From assembly GCA_002255935.1 (NCBI GenBank), contig NKIO01000006.1, forward strand, positions 1 to 64,000: a stretch of 64,000 nt of DNA, in the 5' to 3' direction. Under the pieces are notes generated by a model. That model saw only the letters and a program-made list of their open reading frames with translations. It did no database searches and was not told the origin of the DNA. Origin of the DNA: Comamonadaceae bacterium PBBC2. Lineage in GTDB: Bacteria > Pseudomonadota > Gammaproteobacteria > Burkholderiales > Burkholderiaceae_C. The stretch's first letter is position 1. Every line of letters begins with the position of its first letter. Shown piece by piece: positions 56,701-61,616 of the stretch. The position numbers and the translations under genes were made by a program.

Positions 56701-59700
56701 ATGGTGTCTTTGACATCACCTCCGCCGCTGATCTGGACCAGGTCACGGCTTATGCGATAGATGGCGCTTACACACTGAAAGTCGGCTCAGCCGTGGCAAG
56801 CGGCTTGACCGTTTACCAAACCGACCAGTCATCTGGTGGCGCCGTCTTTGTCAGCGACGATGTGGCAGCAGAGGCCACCATCGATCTAACGAGCATTGAA
56901 TCCAGCGTGACCGTGACCTTCGGTGCAGACGATGAAGCGGGTATCGATGTGGGCACCGATGGTCTTTTGATCATGCGTGCCGATCAGGCCACGGCGCAGA
57001 CCGTCACTGGCGCCGGTGCGATGCGCGTAGTGGGCAATTTGGTCGAGACAGTCGATCTGTCCAAGGCCGCAGTCGGTGCTGTTCAGTTTGACTTGGACAA
57101 CAACAGTGAGTTGGACACTGGAATTACAGTGGCTGCTGGCCAAACACTCAAAATTGGTGGCAACCAGTTGGGCGCAACCACGGTCACTGTCGAGGGCAAT
57201 TTGGATGTTTACCTTGGCACGGCCGACGCAGACTTCGATCTGGATGCCTTGGTCACTGCCACAGGCGAGGGGCTGGTCACGGTGCATGTCACCAGCAATT
57301 TGGACCTGTCGGGTAACACCCACTTCACTGAAATCACGCACTTTGTGGTGGATGCAGAAGTCACATTGACCTTGGATCCAGCATTGGCCAACGACGCCTA
57401 TGTGTCCGGAGAGGGTACGGTTCACGTGACCGACCTGGGGGCTGACGCCGATGCGCTGACTGTGAATTTGGCTGATTTGACCGCGTCGTCAGTGACCGCA
57501 ACCTTTGCGGCCAACACAGGCGAGTTCACCGGTGATCTGGGCACAGCCGTGGTCACTGTGACTGCCGGTGCCGTGATGACCTTGAGCGCAGACAAAGCGA
57601 ATGGTCACACGATCAACGGTGCTGTTGCAGAGTCCATCGCTGATGTCATTCACGACGGTGGATCCATTGTGATCACTGGTTTGGACGCTACACCAGTAGA
57701 CCTGTCCTTGATCACTGCCGGTGCAGGGGTTGCCGGTGAACCTGGCATGCCAGCAGGCACTTTCACCACGACAGTGATTTCTTCGGTCACGATTGATCCC
57801 ACGACAGACCTTGGTACTTTGGCGATTTCCATCGATGACGGCATGACCTTCGGTCTGACCGCCGATCAAGCTGACTTGCGCGCAATCAGCGGTGTGGGCA
57901 CTGCCGAAATCCACGGTGACATCACGGGCGACAACGCTGTGGTCGATCTGACCCACATTGAAGCCACGCTCAGCTTCTTGGACGAAGCTGAAGAAACGGC
58001 AACGGTTGAGGTCGGTGCAGAGAACACCCTCGTATTGAACGCAAGCCAAGCTTCGGGTCAGTTGATCACGGGCACAGGCACGGTTCGAATCGCTGACGAT
58101 GTGACGGTGGGCATTGTCAATCTGAAGACCATCAGCGCCAACTTGGACTTCACTGACAACGGCTTGGATGTCGCAGACGGTGCGACCTTGCAGCTCACCG
58201 CGGCTCAAGCGTCTGCCAAAACCATCACGGGCGCTGGCACGGTGGAAATCGTCGGGCTGGCTGCAGATACTGACCTGTCCAATGTCGGGGCCGCTATTGC
58301 CGTGGCTGACTTGACAGGTGTGCTTGCTGAGCAACAGTGGTCCGTTGAAGGGGTTGGTGGTGCCGTGGCGTTTACTCAAACCACGCTCACACTTTCCTCG
58401 ACTAACGATCAACCACAAGCTGTCATCACTCCTGGAGCTGGCACCTACCAGTTCCACTACGATTTCAGCTCAGATGCTTACACCAATGTGTATGTCATGG
58501 TGAATGGCAATTACGGTTCAAGAACTGTGCTCAACAGTGGCGGAGCAATCTCTGGCGATGTTGAGTTGGTGCTCAATGACGGAGATAGCGTGACCTTCGT
58601 GGTATTTACAGGCGGCACGGCCGAACTCAGCGTGAGTTCTATGCTCTTTACGCCAAGCGGTGGCGGTGATGCACATGTGAGTGTTTCTGTGACCGATTCC
58701 GTTGATGTGAGTGGCAACACTATGTTGGACTCTGTCGATCAATACACGGTTACAGATCAAACGACATTGACACTCAATGCCTCAGAGGCTTCTGGTCGCA
58801 CGATTGATGGTCCAGGCACCGCTGTAATTGTGGGCAATGTGTCATCAGGCACTGTTGACTTGACAGGTGTCAGTGCTAATTTGGAATTCTTTGAGGGCGA
58901 CATCACTGTTTCCGATAACGCGATCCTGAAAGTTACGGTCAATCAGTTGGGCTCAACCTTGGTCAGTGGCGATGGCACTCTGGAAATTGTTGGTGATCTC
59001 GCCGATGCCACAACGATGGATCTGCAAGCAGACACCGTCGCAGACATTGGGTTCGGGGACGAAGGCATTGACATCACAGGCGCAACGCTCAAGATGACAG
59101 CCACGCAAATCCAGGGGCAGGACATTCATGGCGCCGGTACCCTGGTCGTCGGTGGCAATGTGCCTGGGAACCGCTGGACGATGGACTTGACGACGGTCAG
59201 CACCGACACCGCGATTGATTTTGCAGACAGCTCGGATGATGCTTTCGGCATCACGATTGGCGCAAACAGTGTGCTGGCAATCAATGCCGCGCATCTGAGC
59301 GGCAAGTTTGTTTCCGGTCCAGGTACCATTCAAATCTACGGCACATTGACTGATGCCATTGATCTTTCGCACGTTGATACAGCGGTCAGCATTGACCTGA
59401 CTCAATTGGATGCCTTGGACTCTTTGCCGGACCTGCCTGGACTGGCCAGCGGACAAGAGTTGGTGCTGACGACTTCGCAAGCCGCTGGTTTGACCATTGA
59501 CCAGCCCGATGCGACGGTCAGGATCACAAACGTGTCGGATGCGCTGGATGGGGATGGCAACTTGAACGTCGACCTCTCTCACATCACTGCAGACACCGTC
59601 ACGTTGGATGTGGACGTACCAAGTTGGGATACACCTGTGACTGTGACCGGTGAATTGGGTTCGACCCAAGTGACTGTCGAGGGTTACGCTCAGTTGATCA

Positions 59701-60746
59701 TTTCGGCAGATTTGGCTTCTGATGTGACCATCGGTGGTGCTGGCCAAGTCCTCATCACGGGAGATGTCACATCGGGCACCGTCAATCTGACCCATATCAC
59801 TGTCGACAGCTTGTCTTTCGATGACGGCTCTATTGCTGTCCCAGAAGATGCCACCTTGATCGTCAATGCTTCGCAAGTGATCAGCAGTGAAGCTAACTTC
59901 ACTGGTCCAGGTACGGTCTCTATCGTCGGCACCCATCTGGACGAGGTTTCTGCCTTGAGCAGTGTGAGCGCTACCGTCAAAAACATCACATTTGTAGAGT
60001 CAGGCTCTTTGCTGAATTCAGATGTGAGTTTTGCAGGCGTGAACGAAATTACCCTCGCCGAAGGCACCACCGAGTTCACTGCCGCCCAGGCAGCGGGCCG
60101 AGTGTTCTCTGGCTTGGGTGGCGTCACGATCCACGATGCAGCCGGTACGCAGACCTTCAATGGCACAGCGTACAGCGACACATTCTTGGGTCAGGGCAGC
60201 AACAGTGATGGGGTTGACTTTGGCAAACAAGACGGCGACGGTAATGACGTCAGTGGTTCCGACACTGTGCGTTTCTCTGGTGATGCCAGCGATATGACTG
60301 TCACCGGCTTGACGTTTGGTGCATTGGTTGACAACGCACAAGCCGACGTTCTGGACTTCAGAAATCTGGCTTTGAACAACATTCATGCCGCTGGTTCGGT
60401 TTATGAGCAGTTGTCCATTGATGGCGAAATTTCATTGCCTACTCATCTGACAGGCTATGTGATTGGATTCAGCGATGTGACTGCAGAAGATGCTCGTGGT
60501 GTGGCCAATTTGTTCAGTTTGTTGTCAAACGCTTTGAACAAAACAGTGGACAATGGCGGCGATATGGTCTTCTTGATCGCCAACGCGGCAGGTAACACCA
60601 ATGTCTGGCATTGGCACGATGTAAGTGCCCTTACTGGCAATGGTGACGTTCAGTCGGGCGAATTGACCAAGTTGGGCACGCTGGTCGGCGTGGATCAAAC
60701 CGAGATCGCCAAGATCGAGCAAAACAACATCCACTTCATCGCTTAA
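41709..60746 (+). CDS. Giant BapA/LapA-like biofilm adhesin, 6,345 residues
   Basis: The N-terminus (NIKLVVKSADGVRKTLTPQE, then VDGETIKLSGFY) resembles the BapA prefix domain. At about 138-160 a hydrophobic segment runs into seven glycines (GGLAAMGAGGGGGGGS), common in giant type-I-secreted adhesins that lack a cleavable signal peptide. Further parts are a transthyretin-like segment (about 165-215), helical tandem units (about 715-990), Ig-like domains (about 1025-1325), then about 46 short beta-strand repeats with embedded PA14-like, discoidin-like and Cys-containing modules. The C-terminus (FNGTAYSDTFLGQGSN, DTVRFSGD) looks like a type I secretion signal region. No transporter for it lies in the window. 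An ATG at 41724 with GGA upstream is an alternative start. It is the largest gene here and is followed by a clear terminator. Confidence 0.87.
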   Translation: MTEQTMSNIKLVVKSADGVRKTLTPQEFAQFKLLPGMKVMVLDETTGKVPAKLQAKRTAQDLTLNVDGETIKLSGFYDAQQVDFLPQGEAANGVSLSSSAPAPAGAGEALVWSSVAGVDASVVTGTASTGMGGNWLYAALGGLAAMGAGGGGGGGSKTIPSVPGTAIDGYLVGAKVYLINGTSKIDTGVVTDANGKFSIQNPNNYTVQIEGGTNSDTGLPNTMVLKAPGSATGAFVVTPLTTLIQAYLEKSPAGTTTAQAEAAVQKALGIPADVDLLTYDPLASTNTTLAVQVQKLAVSVVSVISLAEGQANDVINNIVANIISGNFNANAPLDLSDAADLTAVLSGVTTVSAAEVTAVVSAIQSATSLSEISTSQAAASVPFAVEVQLVNGKAVAVNFKGGVGDTITVSVDKDGTATFSRGGVDATTKVAKFFTTVEQTFNDMDGSANVSLKINADKGIKLVFNLVDTGAVDHYVVDAPNADFVTFKGDIGNQLGDTVGLKITDANPGQQDFIGMTVVTKDLVGAEKLGFYFDKTAKNSDGSADNDRVTLTPLSDIDSSNGSDISVVVVRNGAANTLLAQRPAGLTQDLMSVGYASVADTATAQAYVSASETGKLIIVLGSESEWSTLATNLKNNADLQFIGFGEENLKFFVGAVGPQTDTSTAVTLASLKNTHPDVYAAIVGGTVGSTTYADKTVGGLPTLEKQIADVQAALTGGTVTATDYDTLVKVSNAMAKLNGSDTGSVSKSISDAIGTAPSGWSTDTGTWTSQGTGLNGQVAGLINGAVTYLKGQVTSLDSKIHGAGTITATDYDTLVEISNALAKLNGIGDGSVAKSISDELGTWPTYDADTNTFGTDGSGVYQAVADKLDASIAKLQAVMNGGDISASEYATILDISNALEVLNGTGDGSVAKSISDELGTWPTYDADTNTFGTDGSGVYQAVADKLDASIAKLQAVLNGGDISASEYATILDISNALEVLNGTGDGSVAKSISDAIGHPSTEGNPAPEGSLWADIETAIANATADHTAPMAPIVSLLHDTGANNADGITSDGRLKITGLESGATVQYSTTNEDDSWVVVQSVFAPDLTDGSTVYVRQLDAAGNISDVTQFNVDLDATGPAIVSVSSSMEDDGYKAGTILPITVQFDEVVYVTGTPVLNLGGVDRAVSYYSGSGSDTLVFNYLVRYPDNAETLSASSLTVVGASIRDVAGNAADLSIDGDALAGIWIDTTAPDAPSVDDISRDNLFSTGVDGANMTITGHGEAGATITLVRTNTTALVNDQGVWTMTVNNAQSQFGLGTEDLVFTQTDAAGNLSLSATQEVTVVTGITGSASYLLSNSVKRTLANMDDIHVTGDTSLLNATSLIARSNGTIRFDNIKARYDQAADLPQDMEGVVIDKVTITGLDFDRQTVLVDLSTLDASTQIDYLGGTADEIIMVSASASNGNQRLLHIEGGAGGDTVRIIESASGTASTITGEVTAADGGDALILVGNIDISQAVVSGFESLILLTGSPSKVTLTAEQLSQFTSGISGSGSGSDQSVVQVLAEDSATTVDLIGSVIEDVASFQMGENITLKMSARYSDGVTFTQEQDAVGVTVVLVDFLDADLDLSASNVNFNLSGLSSGIHVNGDGVLSDGDHVITLPAVSEGQTLSLSANHLVGDASLSLSGTGELLVYGDFTHEGTADLTGITVHINFDEPVSEGSSEVNAGIEIGEVSIVIANADQINATEITGAGRLEIQEVKVNAEGQIADSNSGQALDLESLGNDLYVLVDINSSDAVLNDLNDTAHVDEYALAEGVSLTVREQSMTGKYISGDESNTLTIEDLGNCTDLNVDSAVNVVADVHNSIDMSYLDSAAQIDAYHLVSGPVLTQSTQDLNAAMGIPGDVQYACNDFTASRFDLSEHAGETVNLLLKGQDDHNVLFFLFSANGDLKGADANSGTDGYRAGLFNVTIEDGDYIQASWVSEFWDCASPSDFVDDQLTLGIQDATDTQIIVTEVLPPLSDTVIDGNALDAQLDYLPGNVRGVSGDREFVYSHIDLNDYVGQTVNLLSQGRDGLNVVLVLKNAAGEVLGADNGSAGQFTQGQFETGLLNVTVNVGDYIELTYDAELNGCCGSDYHFNAPLMLGVQDTETGHIARIDVPWHFSEVPTLTAKAGQISNHIVDGAGDLVITHVAVNLAGQLADDQLSDGGDYASISLTQVSLNGHVAIRIDSTNSAESVLNDSTDLAPVDEIQIIGSNTLYADAGTLDGKLVTGNTAHVVVSGDANADLNNVDTGSLDMTAAQGVITFSNVESAQTVIMREDQADARTIRVEAGGRLQIEDWTVTTDLSEVTRDVDGSGLGITNAYGTTYVKHGETTVLNYYNGNMGTGLYENVMVHFDGSIEITELTSTSTVTLYGSSDDGLAVFIDGQEVIMDWTGHGNERWNSTGVFEMSPGPHNIEIWYFQGDGGHNLGLFYQVADGDIKSFTQGNSSPQDGFDNTYSVFSGQYDVFSFNPGLINIEEVQPWLHPEIFSTTASAEVIGHITSDSLPEGEDVLDMMDETLSPNLTGFSIDQNLTLTLKAEQATGLKITGEDATGDLDVGGSVVINNLDGTDSDEDGQADAVYDFSSIHAGEAGSVLVNITTSETLNAQTNLGEAQVNVAESVTLTVTAGQASGVGFSGLGALVLTQMDAEANLQSVDNENLSVIVQVAADESLDAKTFTNLGPVTAYEILDETVETDSQYTNADGWFVQRVDFGSDTIGHSVNISLDSEKNLHSYLSLRNIAGELVREVLFDDYQYDPEFTDVEIQEGDYLEFGYFSKHGNSQDSLNLTVTDATDPSTVYIETTEYVLGQTGSLTLLSDQVSGKDVTGFGVLTIEQFQANTDLSKIDSDLDPWEVWGSGVTVIAKIDAEADVVFDSENRTAWIVDRFEVAGSLTLDASQAWATVIDGSGSVLVTHLEEEAGTDLSWITTAEVQARVSGDVTFTGQLGSASVLVDGGATLTLDDARADGVTMSGEGSVTVVVLGDDGEGHLNADLSQIAVTGPLTLHLSSTVNLAQDSANLEGVNNIVMGVVKDLDRAHAMSLQGISVSLADDTIENQESESIAQLLDGNDSTKFYTDTSQNAAFVIDMGAEKVVHALSLTTADDHAERDPAHVTVLGSNDGETFVEIASFDTALPEERQTESGTFAFDNSTGYRYYKFVFNETNATLTQEIGAGTQIADIHLFTQPSTLTISASDADLLNITEIAEGSVVIVTGDADADLLSIDVTTLDLHLATGDLNYAHEIGEGKNLRLTLAQALADQADFSGTGTLVVMDDAITSDTDLTGIAGSVHLSFQSGTETTSVISVDAGHTLTLTAAQASGQHISGEGTVIITGHPTADVDLSFISADIDLSGLTGYEIVEGALTFDGHAITLPALVADQSITLDADQLTGQLTLNGEAGTLLIKGDLAEAQVIDLTHVSSDVTVSTTDPVFDGETPISDGVGINVPNEAVLILKPVHANGQTITGDGTVSVSGDVSEGATVDLRDISATLNFSDDGADAQSSIQVGVDATLKLWATQADGQIIAGDPAAVQNVSETVTFEDVVIDNPDGQPVLNGFHGFNWNIPVDQDGGTVLNVLNGDTYDVSGSGYEMAAQDAGSVVAYNNYAMQPITITRTDGGDFNFVGVQLTAAWMDLTVTLTGYNNGVLVGTREVTLTTATETTLDFDWGDIDQLVISSDTDADNRHIVIDDFRYTTSVTGSGSVEIFGLEEAPHANFATITDTIVSIHVGDNAQVVFDGDLGDSARHQVLLGDSATLTLTASQADSRTISGDDTNNITVTSLADDTNLDGLSSDATVVAQIDAVIDVSSNGHLGRVDTFEFVEALEPPSLTLSASQAVANVLHISGDGTTVIIGDVTVDNAVMDLTHIATTLSFADNDDAEPSIALADGVTLKVNAQQADGRVIFNADAASSTVEIYALENKSDANFSGIYTAAKIYVSADASSFTFNGQLGDPDNHAVYLGANADVTLSATEASGRVMEGDDTNQLTVTSVDGNTNLDDVSTALTLTAGIFGTTNLVTNSHLAHVDVYSLLQSGEPAELTLSASQIDGRTVDGLGSLIVKGLVANDQQKLSTDLSNVSVGIDVTAEVLGNSDLTADSATLTKIDAITIVKAALDLSGATVTAVPLEMEDTADHGEVALNVLDHDVGTKYFSGTGTGAGLVIEMSTATVVNALSITTANDEFGRNPSTFTVKGSVDGIQWVTIVADQAVELADAPYVQSDIYSFSNATAYLYYEVTFPTTVGADSTQLSELNLYAPGTPSLTINVDDASGKEITGDATVVVVGSTSSSVDLSLVSATTLDIHAADIAGDLTLPQSIAQDHTWILNAGQADGRDIDGLGSLQVNGIQTNTDLSGVVLPVQGGTNVTDFTGAFAASTWTYDEQHFTFSDTDTDGVTDTLVLTSSFDPHMNENNGGYPAAIINSAAVPANGELSIDFSFASSLLTNGYDVVGLYFNGGDNQLTLQLNNDVVVNLVGNHAHWEMAGYVFDVTNWLVDGDNVTGTVVFHAVTGQSVQLFAFSSQIDSAITYTNFAFTPTAQSTPGLANLVGVINEHSDFADASNVFDIVGHSNLENMTAYVIDGGYTLKLNSAQANGLTVTAGEGVTEAEVMVADDVATGASVSLTNITSAVSINFGIDDGVGIDVGTGGTLTLRTDQADQQSISGNGTVAIDGDIAAEITVDLRNVTTEVTFQTTDNSNSIQVNGTLKVNAEAISTAVVTGEGTVEVYGLDLNSTVDLSSVGSEDPDNLTVTAMITDHTDLSEEAAAHFATVDSYVVSDGVTLTLNAAEANGATVTDALDSAGELYVVGLVSGAIGDGGTDLTNVTVTGTITVEVTGESNISENTSLLVVDTFHVADGGVLTLTAEQADGNTVVANGVDRTGAVVITGIEGKPDAHLDGIDSPDITLAVSANLDPLSFTGELGDAKVSIGENTSLTLSAGQADGRVVLGTGSLVVDALQTGTNLSNVEMAIASLTGRITEASDLTDGVFDITSAADLDQVTAYAIDGAYTLKVGSAVASGLTVYQTDQSSGGAVFVSDDVAAEATIDLTSIESSVTVTFGADDEAGIDVGTDGLLIMRADQATAQTVTGAGAMRVVGNLVETVDLSKAAVGAVQFDLDNNSELDTGITVAAGQTLKIGGNQLGATTVTVEGNLDVYLGTADADFDLDALVTATGEGLVTVHVTSNLDLSGNTHFTEITHFVVDAEVTLTLDPALANDAYVSGEGTVHVTDLGADADALTVNLADLTASSVTATFAANTGEFTGDLGTAVVTVTAGAVMTLSADKANGHTINGAVAESIADVIHDGGSIVITGLDATPVDLSLITAGAGVAGEPGMPAGTFTTTVISSVTIDPTTDLGTLAISIDDGMTFGLTADQADLRAISGVGTAEIHGDITGDNAVVDLTHIEATLSFLDEAEETATVEVGAENTLVLNASQASGQLITGTGTVRIADDVTVGIVNLKTISANLDFTDNGLDVADGATLQLTAAQASAKTITGAGTVEIVGLAADTDLSNVGAAIAVADLTGVLAEQQWSVEGVGGAVAFTQTTLTLSSTNDQPQAVITPGAGTYQFHYDFSSDAYTNVYVMVNGNYGSRTVLNSGGAISGDVELVLNDGDSVTFVVFTGGTAELSVSSMLFTPSGGGDAHVSVSVTDSVDVSGNTMLDSVDQYTVTDQTTLTLNASEASGRTIDGPGTAVIVGNVSSGTVDLTGVSANLEFFEGDITVSDNAILKVTVNQLGSTLVSGDGTLEIVGDLADATTMDLQADTVADIGFGDEGIDITGATLKMTATQIQGQDIHGAGTLVVGGNVPGNRWTMDLTTVSTDTAIDFADSSDDAFGITIGANSVLAINAAHLSGKFVSGPGTIQIYGTLTDAIDLSHVDTAVSIDLTQLDALDSLPDLPGLASGQELVLTTSQAAGLTIDQPDATVRITNVSDALDGDGNLNVDLSHITADTVTLDVDVPSWDTPVTVTGELGSTQVTVEGYAQLIISADLASDVTIGGAGQVLITGDVTSGTVNLTHITVDSLSFDDGSIAVPEDATLIVNASQVISSEANFTGPGTVSIVGTHLDEVSALSSVSATVKNITFVESGSLLNSDVSFAGVNEITLAEGTTEFTAAQAAGRVFSGLGGVTIHDAAGTQTFNGTAYSDTFLGQGSNSDGVDFGKQDGDGNDVSGSDTVRFSGDASDMTVTGLTFGALVDNAQADVLDFRNLALNNIHAAGSVYEQLSIDGEISLPTHLTGYVIGFSDVTAEDARGVANLFSLLSNALNKTVDNGGDMVFLIANAAGNTNVWHWHDVSALTGNGDVQSGELTKLGTLVGVDQTEIAKIEQNNIHFIA
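44190..44689 (+). repeat. 234-bp tandem duplication inside the BapA-like gene
   Basis: Bases 44190-44423 and 44424-44657 are identical except for one A-to-C change (Met to Leu, in QAVMNGG versus QAVLNGG), and the first 32 bases of a third copy follow (44658-44689). The unit encodes 78 residues including SISDELGTWPTYDADTNTFG and EYATILDISNALEVLNG. More diverged units of the same design lie just upstream (from about 43850), showing older expansion followed by a recent duplication. Confidence 0.95.
44790..45690 (+). other. Ig-like domains of the BapA-like protein
   Basis: Three bacterial Ig-like segments can be seen: APIVSLLHDTGANNADGITS with VYVRQLDAAGNIS; then GPAIVSVSSSMEDDGYKAG with ITVQFDEVVYVTGTPVLNLG; then APDAPSVDD with GHGEAGATITLV and LVFTQTDAAGNLS. 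The AAGN-S endings are typical of Big-type adhesin repeats. Confidence 0.7.
47300..48115 (+). other. Two tandem Cys-containing modules in the BapA-like protein
   Basis: Module 1 has FDLSEHAGETVNLLLKGQDD, FNVTIEDGDYIQASW and two cysteines (YACND, DCASP). Module 2 has IDLNDYVGQTVNLLSQGRDG, LNVTVNVGDYIELTY and CCGSD. Both end in LTLGIQDATDT-like strands. They share the order of strands and Cys near the same ends. A third, Cys-free copy lies at 49850-50180. Confidence 0.7.
48730..49150 (+). other. PA14-like module in the BapA-like protein
   Basis: The string TVTLYGSSDDGLAVFIDGQE followed by GPHNIEIWYFQGDGGHNLGL is the typical PA14 core: S-x-D-D-G, FIDG, then H-x-I-x-I-x-Y-x-x-x-x-G. PA14 domains often bind glycans, so this may be a carbohydrate-binding insert. 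Confidence 0.75.
49850..50180 (+). other. Third, Cys-free copy of the module seen at 47300-48115
   Basis: VDFGSDTIGHSVNISLDSEK, then VEIQEGDYLEFGYFSK and LNLTVTDATDPS, follow the same strand order as the two upstream modules but lack their cysteines. Confidence 0.55.
50878..51325 (+). other. Discoidin (F5/8 type C)-like module 1
   Basis: SIAQLLDGNDSTKFYTD, FVIDMGAEKVVHALSLTTAD, VTVLGSNDGETFVEIASFDT and YRYYKFVF are discoidin landmarks (D-G, F-x-x-D-x-G, G-S-x-D-G). Discoidin domains commonly bind sugars or membranes. Confidence 0.75.
54115..54530 (+). other. Discoidin-like module 2
   Basis: VLDHDVGTKYFSGTGTGAG, LVIEMSTATVVNALSITTAN, FTVKGSVDGIQWVTIVADQ and YLYYEVTF follow the same order as module 1, and LSELNLYAPG matches its ending IADIHLFTQP. 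Confidence 0.75.
60060..60746 (+). other. C-terminal secretion-signal-like region of the BapA-like protein
   Basis: After the last repeat, FNGTAYSDTFLGQGSNSDG and VSGSDTVRFSGD resemble degenerate RTX/type I secretion end regions, followed by a mixed alpha/beta segment (VANLFSLLSNALNKTV, VFLIANAAGNTNVWHW) ending FIA. Assignment as a type I signal is inferred. Confidence 0.55.
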
Positions 60747-60760
60747 TCCTCCAACCCCGC

Positions 60761-60799
60761 GCAAGGAATCGTGAACTTGTTTCACGCTTCCTTGCTTTT
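60761..60799 (+). terminator. Intrinsic terminator after the BapA-like gene
   Basis: GCAAGGAATCGTGAA (60761-60775) pairs with TTCACGCTTCCTTGC (60781-60795), with one T-C mismatch and a five-base loop, followed by TTTT. Clear and well placed, 15 bases past the stop. Confidence 0.9.
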
Positions 60800-60819
60800 G
60801 TCAAAGGTGTTCAAGTCAA

Positions 60820-60837
60820 GCGGTCTTCACAGACCGC
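60820..60837 (+). promoter_or_regulatory. Perfect hairpin just before the OmpR-type regulator
   Basis: GCGGTCT (60820-60826) and AGACCGC (60831-60837) form a seven-base stem with a TCAC loop, ending seven bases before the ATG at 60845, where a ribosome-binding site is expected but none is visible. It could limit translation or be a dyad operator. Confidence 0.45.
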
Positions 60838-60844
60838 GCCATGA

Positions 60845-61561
60845 ATGATGGATATGTCTACTGTTCGCCAAGTGGAGTCACCCAAGGTCCTTGTGATCGA
60901 GGATGAGTCCGACTTGCGCGAATCCATCGTGTCTTACCTGAAAATGGAAGGCATCGATGCGGATGGCGCGGGCAGCTTGCATGCTGCCGAGCTGTGGATG
61001 CTGATGCACAGCTTCGATGTGTTGGTGCTCGATGTCGGCTTGCCCGACGGCGATGCGTTGACCTGGCTGGAGGAGCGCAATGGCTTGCGCGACAAAGGCA
61101 TCATCATCACCTCTGCCCGCAGCAGCACGGCCGACCGTGTGCTGGGCGCGCAAGTGGGTGCTGACACTTATTTGGTCAAGCCGGTGTTGCTGGAAGAGTT
61201 GACGGCCGTGGTGCGCAATTTGATGCGGCGCTTGCGCCCATCGGTGGGCGGTGCGTGGGTGCTCAACTCATTGACTTGGTTGTTGGCTTCGCCCGAGGGG
61301 CGCAGCGTGAAGCTGTCCCACTCAGAGCATGTGTTGCTGACGCACCTGTCGCGGGCGCCAGGCAAGACGGTGTCGCGACCCGATTTGATCGTGGCTTTGG
61401 GCCAAGACCCCGAGCATTACGACCCCCGGCGGCTGGAGATCATGGTGCGGCGTTTGCGCAGCAAGGTGGTGGACTCTTTGGGCAGCGAGCTGCCCTTGGT
61501 GACGGCGCACCGACAAGGTTACGCTTTCACGGCGCCGATCTCGATCCGCAAGGGCGATTAA
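60845..61561 (+). CDS. OmpR-family response regulator
   Basis: A 238-residue regulator. The receiver domain has acidic pocket residues Glu19-Asp20 (VIEDE), phospho-acceptor Asp63 in VLVLDVGLPDGD, the Ser/Thr of IITSA and the Lys of YLVKPV. A winged-helix domain (about 130-235) shows VKLSHSEHVLLTHLSRAPGK and MVRRLRSKV with HRQGYAF in the wing. Two ATGs lie at the start (60845, 60848), and MDMSTV fits as well. It precedes a histidine kinase gene by 55 bases and is likely co-transcribed with it. It could bind the TTGTCG direct repeats upstream of the BapA-like gene; this is inferred from family binding habits. Confidence 0.93.
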   Translation: MMDMSTVRQVESPKVLVIEDESDLRESIVSYLKMEGIDADGAGSLHAAELWMLMHSFDVLVLDVGLPDGDALTWLEERNGLRDKGIIITSARSSTADRVLGAQVGADTYLVKPVLLEELTAVVRNLMRRLRPSVGGAWVLNSLTWLLASPEGRSVKLSHSEHVLLTHLSRAPGKTVSRPDLIVALGQDPEHYDPRRLEIMVRRLRSKVVDSLGSELPLVTAHRQGYAFTAPISIRKGD

Positions 61562-61616
61562 GGTCCCGAAAATCCCATGAGCGGCCAGGGGCTGCGCATG
61601 GTGTATCGTTCAGCAT

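Larger units (their letters stand above)
46230..60130 (+). repeat. About 46 beta-strand repeats of the BapA-like protein
   Basis: The consensus is LTL-x-A-x-QA-x-G-[RQ]-x-[IV]-x-G-x-GT-[VL]-x-[IV]-x-G-[DLN], then a DL(T/S)-x-[IV] strand, about 45-65 residues in all. Examples: LTLTAAQASGQHISGEGTVI near 51690, LTLRTDQADQQSISGNGTVA near 55700, LQLTAAQASAKTITGAGTVE near 58190. I counted roughly 46 by eye; the first few (46230-48500) are weak. Confidence 0.75.
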
